Source: Nevskiales bacterium (GTDB lineage: Bacteria > Pseudomonadota > Gammaproteobacteria > Nevskiales > Nevskiaceae). From it: DNA of 5,514 nucleotides. Within the stretch, counting starts at the first letter, position 1, and each line of letters starts with the position of its first letter. Below are positions 1-5,514 of this stretch, piece by piece. The translations under genes were made by a program, and so were the position numbers. Location: NCBI GenBank assembly GCA_022616655.1, contig JAKEEJ010000186.1:1-5514 (forward strand). Reading direction: 5' to 3'. The notes under the pieces are model-generated. The model worked only from the letters and a program-made list of their open reading frames with translations. It was not told where the DNA came from and searched no databases.

Positions 1-48
1 AGTCTGGCGCGTTTCTGGGAAGCAACGCAGCGATCGGATAATTGTTAA

Positions 49-80
49 CAGGCCCTAAGACAACGTCTTTACAAGGCCTG
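49..80 (-). terminator. Bulged hairpin after tyrS, possible terminator
   Basis: Eight bases beyond the tyrS TGA, outer arms CAGGCC (49-54) and GGCCTG (75-80) pair perfectly. Inside them AAGAC (57-61) and GTCTT (65-69) pair around a 3-base loop, with unpaired bases between the two stems. On the tyrS strand the structure is followed by TTAACAATTAT, which is AT-rich but not a true U-run, so intrinsic termination would be weak. It could instead be a 3'-end stabilising structure. The remaining bases 1-48 show nothing I can name. In Pseudomonas an rRNA operon lies beyond tyrS, but there is too little sequence here to test that. Confidence 0.35.
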
Positions 81-88
81 GGCCATCG

Positions 89-1306
89 TCAGCCCTGCAC
101 CACCAACGACGCTCGCGCGTAGCGCCTCGAACCAACCTGAAGCAGATAGGTCGCCCCGGGCTTGAGCCGGAGTGCGCGGTCGGTGACGCGGTGTTGATCC
201 ACGCGTACCGCGTTCTGCTCAATCTGCCGATTGGCGTCGGAGGTGGAGGGACATAGCCCGGTTTCTTTCAACACCCGGGCCAATAAGAGGCCCTCGGGAG
301 GTGAGGCCATCCGTACCTCCGGAATGTCGGCCGGCAATTCTCCGCGTGAAAACTGCGAGAGGAACGCGGTTCTGGCATCGGCACCGGCCTGCGCGCCGTG
401 GAAGCGGGCCACCAGTTCCACACCGAGTTCCATCTTGACGTCGCGCAGATTGACTCCCTGCTCCACCGATTTTTTCAGGCCTGCAATCTCGGCCAGGGGC
501 CGGAAGGACAGCAACTCGAAGTAGCGCCACATGAGCGTGTCGGAGACGGACATGAGCTTGCCGAACACGTCGCGGGGCGGTTCGCTGATGCCGATAAAAT
601 TGCCGAGCGATTTGGACATCTTCTGCACGCCGTCCAGTCCTTCGAGGATCGGCACGGTCATGATGCACTGCGGTTTCTGGCCGTACGCCTGTTGCAAAGC
701 GCGGCCGACGAGCAGGTTGAACTTCTGATCGGTACCGCCCAGCTCGACGTCAGCCTTCAGGGCAACGGAGTCGTATCCCTGCAACAAGGGGTACAACAGT
801 TCATGGACCGCGATCGGTCGGCCCTCTTTGTAACGCGTGCTGAAATCGTCGCGTTCCAGCAGGCGTGCCACCGTGTACTGGGCCGCCAGACGAACGAGGC
901 CTTCCGCCCCCAGTGGCGACAGCCATTTCGAATTGAATTCGATCCGCGTCTTCTCCGGATCGAGAATTTTGAAGACCTGGGTTTCGTAAGTTTTCGCGTT
1001 CTCCAGAACCTCCTCGCGTGTCAACGGCGGGCGCGTTTCGTTCTTGCCCGTGGGATCGCCGATCATCCCCGTGAAATCGCCAATCAGAAACACCACGTCG
1101 TGCCCCCGTTCCTGGAAAGCCCGCAGCCGGTTGATCAACAGGGTGTGCCCCAGATGTAAATCACGGGCCGTGGGGTCGAAACCGGCCTTGATCACCAGCT
1201 TGCGCCCCTCTTTTTCGGCACTGGCAAGTCGCTGGCGGAATTCGGCCTGCGGCAGAATTTCTTCTGTGCCGCGTTCGAGTTCGGCGACCGCATCGCTGCG
1301 CGTCAT
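89..1306 (-). CDS. tyrS: Tyrosyl-tRNA synthetase (TyrRS), KMSKS-type
   Basis: Class I aminoacyl-tRNA synthetase that charges tRNA-Tyr with tyrosine in the cytoplasm. Numbered from the ATG at 1306, the protein has 405 residues, close to the usual 400-425. Seen directly: the Rossmann catalytic domain has KAGFDPT followed by the ATP-binding signature HLGH (51-54), then [12 protein letters not shown], and the second signature in canonical form, KMSKS (229-233). The E. coli enzyme instead has KFGKT, so this is the TyrZ-like subtype, as in Pseudomonas. A C-terminal S4 RNA-binding domain occupies about 340-400. The frame stays open to a TTG at 1336, but I prefer the ATG at 1306: it places [13 protein letters not shown] where homologues begin, with a weak SD-like GGCGGA 7 bases upstream. 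The gene is divergent from the M23 peptidase gene. No key residue is missing. Function is very secure; the start is less so. Confidence 0.97.
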   Translation of the reverse strand: MTRSDAVAELERGTEEILPQAEFRQRLASAEKEGRKLVIKAGFDPTARDLHLGHTLLINRLRAFQERGHDVVFLIGDFTGMIGDPTGKNETRPPLTREEVLENAKTYETQVFKILDPEKTRIEFNSKWLSPLGAEGLVRLAAQYTVARLLERDDFSTRYKEGRPIAVHELLYPLLQGYDSVALKADVELGGTDQKFNLLVGRALQQAYGQKPQCIMTVPILEGLDGVQKMSKSLGNFIGISEPPRDVFGKLMSVSDTLMWRYFELLSFRPLAEIAGLKKSVEQGVNLRDVKMELGVELVARFHGAQAGADARTAFLSQFSRGELPADIPEVRMASPPEGLLLARVLKETGLCPSTSDANRQIEQNAVRVDQHRVTDRALRLKPGATYLLQVGSRRYARASLVVQG

Positions 1307-1307
1307 A

Positions 1308-1346
1308 TCAATGTCCGCCGGTCGGACACACGACAATGAAGTTCAT
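1308..1346 (-). other. Candidate 12-codon leader ORF ahead of tyrS
   Basis: An ATG at 1346 is preceded by GGGAG (1356-1352) at a 5-base spacing, the best ribosome-binding site near tyrS. It encodes [12 protein letters not shown] and stops at TGA (1310-1308). One base separates that stop from the tyrS ATG (TGATATG), a typical arrangement for termination-reinitiation. The peptide has no tyrosine, so this is not a classical attenuation leader. The ORF could also be chance, since it is short. No comparable leader is known to me for this gene. Confidence 0.25.
1312..1328 (-). promoter_or_regulatory. Hairpin over the tyrS ribosome-binding region
   Basis: TGTCCG and CGGACA form a perfect 6-bp stem around a 5-base loop. 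The structure ends 5 bases before the tyrS ATG (1306). It contains the only SD-like bases for that start (GGCGGA, 1319-1314), partly in the loop and partly in the stem. It lies inside the short upstream reading frame at 1346-1308, so ribosomes reading that frame would open it. A role in controlling tyrS translation is inference. Confidence 0.35.
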
Positions 1347-1359
1347 CTGATCTCCCAGC

Positions 1360-1388
1360 TTGAAGCGCGAACCGCTTGCGAAATAAGG
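1360..1388 (+). promoter_or_regulatory. Weak candidate promoter for the M23 peptidase-anmK operon
   Basis: TTGAAG (1360-1365) matches four of six -35 bases. It is followed at 15-17 bases by the AT-rich stretch AAATAAGG (1381-1388) as a poor -10. It is the best plus-strand candidate I see in the 135-base divergent region, but it is not convincing. The AAGGAG at 1385-1390 overlaps it and could instead be a ribosome-binding site for a GTG at 1395 in a different frame. Confidence 0.15.
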
Positions 1389-1441
1389 AGTTTTGTGTTT
1401 CCCTGCCAGTGGCTCCAAGCCGCTCTATCTCGGGGACAGGA

Positions 1442-2740
1442 ATGCATTTGGATTATAGCCCAGCAGAAACGGCCGCCCGGCCCGGGGCCCGTCGTGCATT
1501 TCTGATGGCCACGCTGGTACTGGTGCTGGTGGGCAATCTGATGAGTCGTGAAGGCTCGGCCATGCGCCCGGATCCCATCGGCACTGCGTCAGTTGCGGCA
1601 CACCCGGTCACCGCCAACGTTGAAATGCTGCCGTTACCCGCCAACCCCTGGGTCACGGTCACGGTTCAATCCGGCGATACGCTCTCCAGCATTTTCGATG
1701 CCCAGGGTCTTCCGATCATGGATTGGGTGCAGATCATCAAACTGGGGGGAGATGCGCATCGGCTCAAGATGCTGAAAGCCGGCGAGAAACTGCAGCTGCG
1801 CAAGAGTACTGGGGGGCTGCAAGAACTCACCTACGCGCTGGACGAAGCGCGGACCCTGCAGATCAGCCGTACCGGTGAGACCTTCGAGACGATTACCCTG
1901 GCTGCAGAAATCGAACGGCGCCCGACCTACGCCACCGGCGTGATCAACACGTCCCCCTGGGAGGCGGGAATTGAAGCCGGCCTGCCCGAATCGCTGATTA
2001 TCGAGATGGCGGACCTCTTCGGATACGACATTGACTTCGGCCAGGACCTGCGGGTGGGCGACCGCTTTACGGTGATCTACGACGAGCTCTACAAGAACGG
2101 CGAAAAGCTGCGCGCCGGCGACATCCTGGCCGCTGAATTCGTCAACCAGGGCACTACTGTGCGCACGGTGCGTTACACCGACCCGCAGGGTCATGCCGGC
2201 TACTACACACCGGATGGACAGTCCCTGCGCAAGGCGTTCATCCGTACGCCGCTGGACGTGTTCCGCATCAGCTCAAACTTCAGCACCGGACGCCGCCACC
2301 CGGTGTTGAACCGCATCCGGGCCCATCTGGGCACCGATTACGCCGCCCCCACGGGTACGCCCGTGAAAGCCACCGGCGATGGCCGCATCACTTTTATCGG
2401 CTCGAAAGGCGGGTACGGTCGCGCCATCGTGATCAAGCACGGTGCCTCTTACGAGACGCTTTACGGCCATCTGTCGCGCTTTCGCTCCGGTCTCAGCCAG
2501 GGCAGTCGGGTACAGCAGGGCCAGGTGATCGGCTACGTCGGCAGTACCGGCCTGGCCACCGGTCCACACCTGCACTACGAATTCCGTGTCAACGGCGTGC
2601 ACCGCGACCCGCGCAAGGTGGCGCTGCCGCGTGCTACGCCTTTGCCGCGCCAGCACCTCGCGCACTTCCGCGCCACATCCGAACCGCTGCTTGCCCAGCT
2701 CAACGTAATCCATCGCACACGGATTGCCCAAGCTCCGTAA
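1442..2740 (+). CDS. M23 metallo-endopeptidase, MepM/OapA/Csd3-like
   Basis: Predicted zinc endopeptidase that cleaves peptide cross-links of peptidoglycan in the periplasm. From the ATG at 1442 it has 432 residues. Seen in order: a cytoplasmic N-terminus with RR at 17-18; one hydrophobic segment (about 19-34), an uncleaved anchor or signal; a LysM-like OapA module (about 71-121, VQSGDTLSSIF); a Csd3-type second domain (about 151-271); and an M23/LytM domain (about 277-385). Metal ligands are intact: H295 and D299 in HLGTD, and H378 in HLH, with likely catalytic H343 (YGHL) and H376. E. coli MepM has the same architecture and similar length. The ATG has GGGGA at 5-base spacing. The frame stays open to a TTG at 1376, but that extension gives no better signal peptide. 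The stop overlaps the anmK start, linking wall cutting with wall recycling. Family secure; exact bond specificity not shown by sequence. Confidence 0.95.
   Translation: MHLDYSPAETAARPGARRAFLMATLVLVLVGNLMSREGSAMRPDPIGTASVAAHPVTANVEMLPLPANPWVTVTVQSGDTLSSIFDAQGLPIMDWVQIIKLGGDAHRLKMLKAGEKLQLRKSTGGLQELTYALDEARTLQISRTGETFETITLAAEIERRPTYATGVINTSPWEAGIEAGLPESLIIEMADLFGYDIDFGQDLRVGDRFTVIYDELYKNGEKLRAGDILAAEFVNQGTTVRTVRYTDPQGHAGYYTPDGQSLRKAFIRTPLDVFRISSNFSTGRRHPVLNRIRAHLGTDYAAPTGTPVKATGDGRITFIGSKGGYGRAIVIKHGASYETLYGHLSRFRSGLSQGSRVQQGQVIGYVGSTGLATGPHLHYEFRVNGVHRDPRKVALPRATPLPRQHLAHFRATSEPLLAQLNVIHRTRIAQAP
1452..1457 (-). promoter_or_regulatory. Perfect TATAAT, candidate -10 box for tyrS
   Basis: The minus strand reads TATAAT at 1457-1452, an exact sigma-70 -10 consensus pointing toward tyrS. 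It lies inside the first codons of the divergent M23 peptidase gene. No good -35 hexamer is seen 16-18 bases upstream (CCGGGC occupies that place), and there is no extended -10 TG. If used, transcription would start near 1445 and give tyrS a leader of about 140 bases. Confidence 0.25.
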
Positions 2741-2775
2741 TGGGTGTGCGGATGCGGCATGACCCATCGCACACG
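2710..2775 (+). repeat. 12-bp direct repeats flanking a complementary segment
   Basis: CCATCGCACACG occurs exactly at 2710-2721 and 2764-2775. Between them GTGTGCGGATG (2744-2754) is complementary to CATCGCACAC of either copy apart from one bulged G. It could therefore pair with the left copy (loop of 23 bases holding the anmK ATG at 2740) or with the right copy (loop of 10 bases), but not both. The left copy lies in the last codons of the peptidase gene and the right copy in the first codons of anmK, in different reading frames. TGCCC and TCCGT follow both copies with small gaps, which suggests an old local duplication. Confidence 0.5.
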
Positions 2776-3903
2776 CTGCCCTCCGTGAAAACCGGGCTCT
2801 ATCTCGGCCTCATGTCCGGCACCAGCCAGAATGGTGTGGATGCCGCCGTGGTGGCATTTGACAGAGCCCGATTCGACGGCCTGGTGGCCACCCACACGGT
2901 CCGTTACCCGCCCGCATTGCGAAGACGGTTGCTCAAACTGGCCGGGGACGCGCACACCCTCGCCCTGCACGATTACTGTGAACTGGACCTGGCGGTGGCA
3001 CGGGTGTTTGTTCGCGCGGCTCTGGGCGCGCTGAAGAAGGGCCATATCTCCCCGCACCGGATTACGGCGATCGGCAGCCACGGTCAGACTGTGTTTCATG
3101 CGGCAAGGAGCCGCGGTCGCGGCAGCCTGCAATTGGGCGATCCGAACGTCATCGCCGCGCAAACCGGAATCACCACGGTCGCCGATTTTCGACGCAAGGA
3201 TCTGGCACTGGGCGGGCACGGCGCGCCGCTGGTACCGGCCTTCCATTACGAGCTGTTTGCTGCAACGCGAGAAGCGCGGGCCGTGATCAATATCGGCGGC
3301 ATCGCCAACCTCACGGTGCTACCGAACCGACGCCTGGATCGGGTCACCGGATTCGACACCGGTCCGGGCAATGCACTGATGGACGAATGGAGCCTGCGCC
3401 ACCGGCAGCGCGTCTACGATGCCGGAGGACGCTGGGCCGCCTCGGGGCATGCGGACCATAAATTGCTGGACGCTCTGTTGAGCGATCCCTACTTCCGTCA
3501 GATTCCGCCCAAAAGCACCGGCCGTGGATACTTCAATCTGTGCTGGGCACAACAGCGCTATCCGGCGCTGACCCGGCTGCCCGCCGAAGTGGTGCAAAAC
3601 ACCTTCGCCGAGCTTACGGCACGGTCCATCGCTGATGCCGTCGAACGTTACGCGCGGCAGGCAGCGCGCCTCCTGGTGTGTGGCGGTGGTGTACGCAACC
3701 GTTTTCTCATGCAGCAACTGCAGACACGGCTGCCGTCACGATCGATTGAACTCACCGACGCGTACGGACTGACCGCACAATGGGTGGAAGCCGCCGCCTT
3801 TGCCTGGCTGGCCCTGCGCACAATGAAGGGCCTGCCCGGCAATGTACCGACCGTCACCGGAGCACGCCGAGCAGCGGTGTTGGGCGGAATTTACAAAAGC
3901 TAA
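2740..3903 (+). CDS. anmK: Anhydro-N-acetylmuramic acid kinase
   Basis: Cytoplasmic ASKHA-fold kinase that uses ATP to open the 1,6-anhydro ring of anhydro-MurNAc and phosphorylate it to MurNAc-6-phosphate, a step in peptidoglycan recycling. Numbered from the ATG at 2740 (387 residues): first phosphate motif MSGTSQNGVD (25-34), GSHGQTVFH, DFRRKD (149-154) before LGGHGAPLVPAFH, INIGGIANL (183-191), FDTGPGN with D206 as the likely catalytic base, and GGGVRN (315-320). The first motif is usually SGTSLDGVD; here L and D are replaced by Q and N. The ATG lies in TAATG with the peptidase stop and has no Shine-Dalgarno sequence, so coupling is likely. Homologues of about 370 residues align best from the GTG at 2785 (codon 16), so the first 15 residues may be an extension or untranslated; the ATG at 2752 is another option. 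Function very likely; start uncertain. Confidence 0.94.
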   Translation: MGVRMRHDPSHTLPSVKTGLYLGLMSGTSQNGVDAAVVAFDRARFDGLVATHTVRYPPALRRRLLKLAGDAHTLALHDYCELDLAVARVFVRAALGALKKGHISPHRITAIGSHGQTVFHAARSRGRGSLQLGDPNVIAAQTGITTVADFRRKDLALGGHGAPLVPAFHYELFAATREARAVINIGGIANLTVLPNRRLDRVTGFDTGPGNALMDEWSLRHRQRVYDAGGRWAASGHADHKLLDALLSDPYFRQIPPKSTGRGYFNLCWAQQRYPALTRLPAEVVQNTFAELTARSIADAVERYARQAARLLVCGGGVRNRFLMQQLQTRLPSRSIELTDAYGLTAQWVEAAAFAWLALRTMKGLPGNVPTVTGARRAAVLGGIYKS

Positions 3904-3907
3904 AACG

Positions 3908-4024
3908 TTTCGCGCAAAGACGCAGAGAACGCAAAGGGCGCAGAGAACAAACCGGCAAGATAACTACAGGAATTCTTTGCAGCCTTTCTTCACCCCTTTG
4001 CGCCTTTGCGCGAGGATCTTTTTT
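3908..4024. repeat. Imperfect inverted repeat of CGCAAAG units, possible bidirectional terminator
   Basis: This fills most of the gap between the convergent ends of anmK and erpA. TCGCGCAAAG (3910-3919) is exactly inverted as CTTTGCGCGA (4004-4013), and pairing continues with two mismatches for 8 more bases. The left arm is itself a tandem repeat: CGCAAAG-A-CGCAGAGAA (3913-3929) and CGCAAAGGG-CGCAGAGAA (3930-3947). The right arm has the same flavour in reverse. Six T's (4019-4024) follow on the plus strand, and T-rich sequence (TTTTAGCTTTTG) follows the left arm on the minus strand. It could therefore end both transcripts, although the loop is long. I recall similar CGCAAAG-rich intergenic repeats in many bacterial genomes, where they give false ORFs rich in RAKTQR or LRLCAR; those false frames occur here too. 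No gene is supported in 3904-4035. Confidence 0.6.
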
Positions 4025-4035
4025 CTTGCCAGGCG

Positions 4036-4404
4036 CTACACCGAGAAGGAGTTGCCGCAACCGCAGGTGGTGGTGGCGTTGGGATTCCGGATCACAAACT
4101 GGGCGCCCTCGACTCCGTCCTTGTAGTCGATCTCGGCACCTTGCAGATATTGGAAGCTGACCGGGTCCACCAGCAGGGTGACACCGGCTTTGTCCACACG
4201 GGTATCGCCTTCCTCCTGGTGTTCGTCGAAGGTGAATCCGTACTGGAACCCCGAACATCCGCCACCGGTCACAAACACCCGCAGCTTGAGATTCGGGTTG
4301 TCCTCTCCGCTCAGCAATTCCCGCACCTTGCCCGCTGCGGCATCGCTGAACAACAGCAGGGAATTTCCAGTGGAAGGCTGAAGCACTTCGGATGCAGTAG
4401 ACAT
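4036..4404 (-). CDS. erpA: A-type iron-sulfur carrier protein ErpA
   Basis: Small cytoplasmic carrier of the HesB/IscA family that receives Fe-S clusters from the assembly machinery and passes them to target enzymes. In E. coli ErpA is needed for isoprenoid-synthesis enzymes. The 122 residues match the family length. The three conserved cysteines are present: C50 in GGGCSGFQY, and C114 and C116 in the C-terminal CGCG. Other family hallmarks are [28 protein letters not shown] and [15 protein letters not shown]. The pattern fits ErpA better than IscA, and no isc genes are nearby. It starts 8 bases after the bactofilin stop. The only SD-like sequence, AAGG at 4421-4418, is 13 bases from the ATG, so expression probably depends on coupling with the upstream gene. 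It runs convergent to anmK. Confidence 0.95.
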   Translation of the reverse strand: MSTASEVLQPSTGNSLLLFSDAAAGKVRELLSGEDNPNLKLRVFVTGGGCSGFQYGFTFDEHQEEGDTRVDKAGVTLLVDPVSFQYLQGAEIDYKDGVEGAQFVIRNPNATTTCGCGNSFSV

Positions 4405-4412
4405 GTCTTTAT

Positions 4413-4874
4413 CTAAACCTTGAACCGACCCTCGGCCTCAGCAACCGCCTCCATCAACGGCTCGTTCACGGGATGCTGGTGCGTGAGCGCCGCGATGGCA
4501 TCGTCACCCTGGTGCATCATCTGTCCATTGATCTTGGCGCCACCGGTCATTTCAATGCTGCCGTAATAAACATTGCCCGTCACACGGGCCTTGGCGCCCA
4601 GCGCGATGTGCTCGCTGGCGCGCAGATCGCCGCTGACCTGCCCGTTGAGCACCACGCTGGGGGCACACACATCACCCTCGATGACGCCCGACTCACTGAC
4701 CGAGAGAGTGGCGTTCTTCTCGGACAGAGCCAGCACCTTGCCGACCACCTTGCCGTCGAGATGGAGACCGCCGAAGAACCGCACGTCGCCATGAATCTCG
4801 GTCTGACGCCCGATCAACGTGTCCACCGCCTGAACCCCCGGCTTGGTGGAGTTTCCCCAGAAATTCTTAGCCAT
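4413..4874 (-). CDS. Bactofilin (polymer-forming cytoskeletal protein)
   Basis: Bactofilins (formerly DUF583) are small beta-helical proteins that polymerise without nucleotide into filaments or sheets beneath the inner membrane. They often position peptidoglycan enzymes. The 153-residue protein has a short N-terminal tail ([13 protein letters not shown]), a core of beta-helix-like repeats at about 17-121, and a 32-residue charged C-terminal tail. The core shows the expected glycine-spaced pattern: [68 protein letters not shown] and AKINGQM. F5 and W6 in the first residues might help membrane contact; this is inference. The start is firm: AAGGAG (4885-4880) lies 5 bases before the ATG. The gene sits between a DUF6776 gene and erpA, probably as one operon. 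A Csd3-like M23 peptidase lies about 1.7 kb away on the other strand, suggestive given known bactofilin-M23 partnerships. Confidence 0.9.
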   Translation of the reverse strand: MAKNFWGNSTKPGVQAVDTLIGRQTEIHGDVRFFGGLHLDGKVVGKVLALSEKNATLSVSESGVIEGDVCAPSVVLNGQVSGDLRASEHIALGAKARVTGNVYYGSIEMTGGAKINGQMMHQGDDAIAALTHQHPVNEPLMEAVAEAEGRFKV

Positions 4875-4891
4875 ACCTGCTCCTTGACGCC

Positions 4892-4907
4892 TGAGCGCGG
4901 GCGCTCA
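4892..4907 (-). promoter_or_regulatory. Perfect hairpin between DUF6776 stop and bactofilin RBS
   Basis: TGAGCGC (4892-4898) and GCGCTCA (4901-4907) are exact inverse complements, giving a 6-bp GC-rich stem with a 4-base loop. On the coding strand the first arm begins with the TGA stop of the DUF6776 gene, and the structure ends 6 bases before the bactofilin AAGGAG. There is no U-run, so this is not an intrinsic terminator. It could be an RNA-processing or stabilising element, or it could tune bactofilin translation when upstream ribosomes melt it. Confidence 0.4.
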
Positions 4908-5514
4908 CGTTCCCTGTATCTTAGACCACTCGTAACCGTCTTCAATTTTCGGCGCCGTGCCGCCCCTGGGCAATACGGTAACCACGGCGCGCAGGGGCCG
5001 GAAACCGTCCGGCAGGCGGAACTCGCCGCCGAATTCCTCAAAATACTTGAACGAAAACTGCAACTCCCGCTCACCCGTGAGCATCAGTTCGGATAAACGG
5101 CGGGTTTGCGTCTTTCCGAATTGCAACCCCTCCAAGGTCACCTCAACATGCCCGGCGGTGCGGCGGTCATGACGTACAGACTGGATCAACACCAGGCCGT
5201 AACGGAATACCTCCGGCGTGGCGGTCGGGTACACCCTGAATTCGTAAATCCGGACACCGGCACGGGAATCTTCGGGCGAAACGATGCCGCGATAAAACGC
5301 CACTTGTTCCTGCAGGTCGGCGACTTCGTCCTGCAAAGCCGTCAGCGAAGCCTGCACCGTGCCACAGGCCTGCCGGTCAATCTCCTGGGAACGCTGTTGA
5401 TAGACAATCTGATCCTTGAGCGATGCGATCTGCTCACTGGATTCGCGCAGTTTTCCGGTCAGCACGCGGCGCTCGTCGAGCAACCGATCACGCTCGGCCT
5501 GGGCGCGTGCAAAA
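4905..5514 (-). CDS. DUF6776-type coiled-coil protein, partial (5' end outside window)
   Basis: The frame runs open to the window edge. A TTG at 5483 is not its start: ten more residues (FARAQAERDR) are readable upstream in the same frame. About 200 C-terminal residues are visible. The first 75 or so are a charged coiled coil with heptad-like spacing (LLDERRVLTGKL, SLTALQDEVADLQEQVAFYRGIVSPED). The rest looks like a beta-rich domain (VRIYEFRVYP, RYGLVLIQSVRHDR, GHVEVTLEG, FSFKYFEEFGG, LPDGFRPLRAVVTVLP). I recognise this as the DUF6776 family of gammaproteobacteria, from memory of its RQAC, AFYRGIVSPE and RYGLVL signatures. Such proteins usually begin with one membrane segment, which would lie outside this window. 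Function is unknown. The gene ends 30 bases before the bactofilin ATG, so an inner-membrane partner for the bactofilin is a reasonable but untested idea. Confidence 0.75.
   Translation of the reverse strand, partial: FARAQAERDRLLDERRVLTGKLRESSEQIASLKDQIVYQQRSQEIDRQACGTVQASLTALQDEVADLQEQVAFYRGIVSPEDSRAGVRIYEFRVYPTATPEVFRYGLVLIQSVRHDRRTAGHVEVTLEGLQFGKTQTRRLSELMLTGERELQFSFKYFEEFGGEFRLPDGFRPLRAVVTVLPRGGTAPKIEDGYEWSKIQGT

Noticed and set aside
1..88. Possible start of an rRNA operon downstream of tyrS, as in Pseudomonas
   Set aside because: No rRNA sequence or convincing rRNA promoter is visible in these 88 bases.
398..1159. Long plus-strand open frame (253 codons) antisense to tyrS
   Set aside because: It lies wholly opposite a clear TyrRS gene, its translation resembles no family, and long antisense frames are expected in GC-rich coding DNA.
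1307..1336. TTG at 1336 as the tyrS start
   Set aside because: It has no SD, a rarer start codon, and adds ten residues (SCVRPADID) beyond where homologues begin; the ATG at 1306 fits the family.
1346..1441. T-box or other riboswitch in the tyrS leader
   Set aside because: No T-box motif or terminator-antiterminator pair is seen, and T-boxes are essentially absent from gammaproteobacteria.
2575..3246. Minus-strand open frame (223 codons) across the M23/anmK junction
   Set aside because: Both genes beneath it carry full family motifs on the other strand; the antisense product shows no recognisable domain.
3842..4258. Overlapping frames on both strands with RAKTQR- and LRLCAR-like peptides
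   Set aside because: These are translations of the CGCAAAG-type inverted repeat plus antisense of anmK or erpA, a known source of false hypothetical proteins.
4473..5096. Plus-strand open frame (207 codons) antisense to the bactofilin and DUF6776 genes
   Set aside because: The minus-strand genes have a strong SD and family patterns; the plus frame is a shadow.

Overview
This GC-rich window reads as a conserved housekeeping segment of a gammaproteobacterial chromosome. The evidence is the gene content and order: tyrosyl-tRNA synthetase, a MepM/OapA-type M23 endopeptidase and AnmK in one block, facing ErpA, a bactofilin and a DUF6776 coiled-coil protein. I recall similar arrangements from Pseudomonas-like and sulfur-oxidising gammaproteobacteria, but the order or genus cannot be fixed from the sequence alone. 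No mobile element, CRISPR array, tRNA or rRNA gene is visible.

Layout. Positions 1-88 hold the tail downstream of tyrS, with a bulged hairpin that may be its terminator. tyrS is on the minus strand (89-1306). A short divergent region (1307-1441) carries signals for both directions, including a possible 12-codon leader ORF and a hairpin just before the tyrS ATG. On the plus strand the M23 peptidase gene (1442-2740) overlaps anmK (2740-3903) by one base (TAATG), so the two are almost certainly co-transcribed and translationally coupled. A 132-base gap (3904-4035) holds an imperfect inverted repeat built from CGCAAAG-type units, placed between the convergent ends of anmK and erpA. On the minus strand, reading right to left, are the 3' part of a DUF6776 gene (cut by the window edge), a bactofilin gene and erpA, with gaps of 30 and 8 bases, which suggests one operon.

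How the genes fit together. The M23 protein should cut peptidoglycan cross-links in the periplasm. AnmK phosphorylates the anhydro-MurNAc released by wall turnover so that it can be reused. Bactofilins are cytoskeletal scaffolds that in several bacteria localise M23 enzymes. Three of the six genes therefore concern cell-wall remodelling or recycling. tyrS (translation) and erpA (Fe-S delivery) are housekeeping genes that share the neighbourhood.

No undescribed multi-gene system is apparent. The items worth a second look are small: the tyrS leader, a local repeat with mutually exclusive hairpins at the peptidase/anmK junction, an unusual SQN variant in the first phosphate-binding motif of AnmK, and the convergent-gene repeat.
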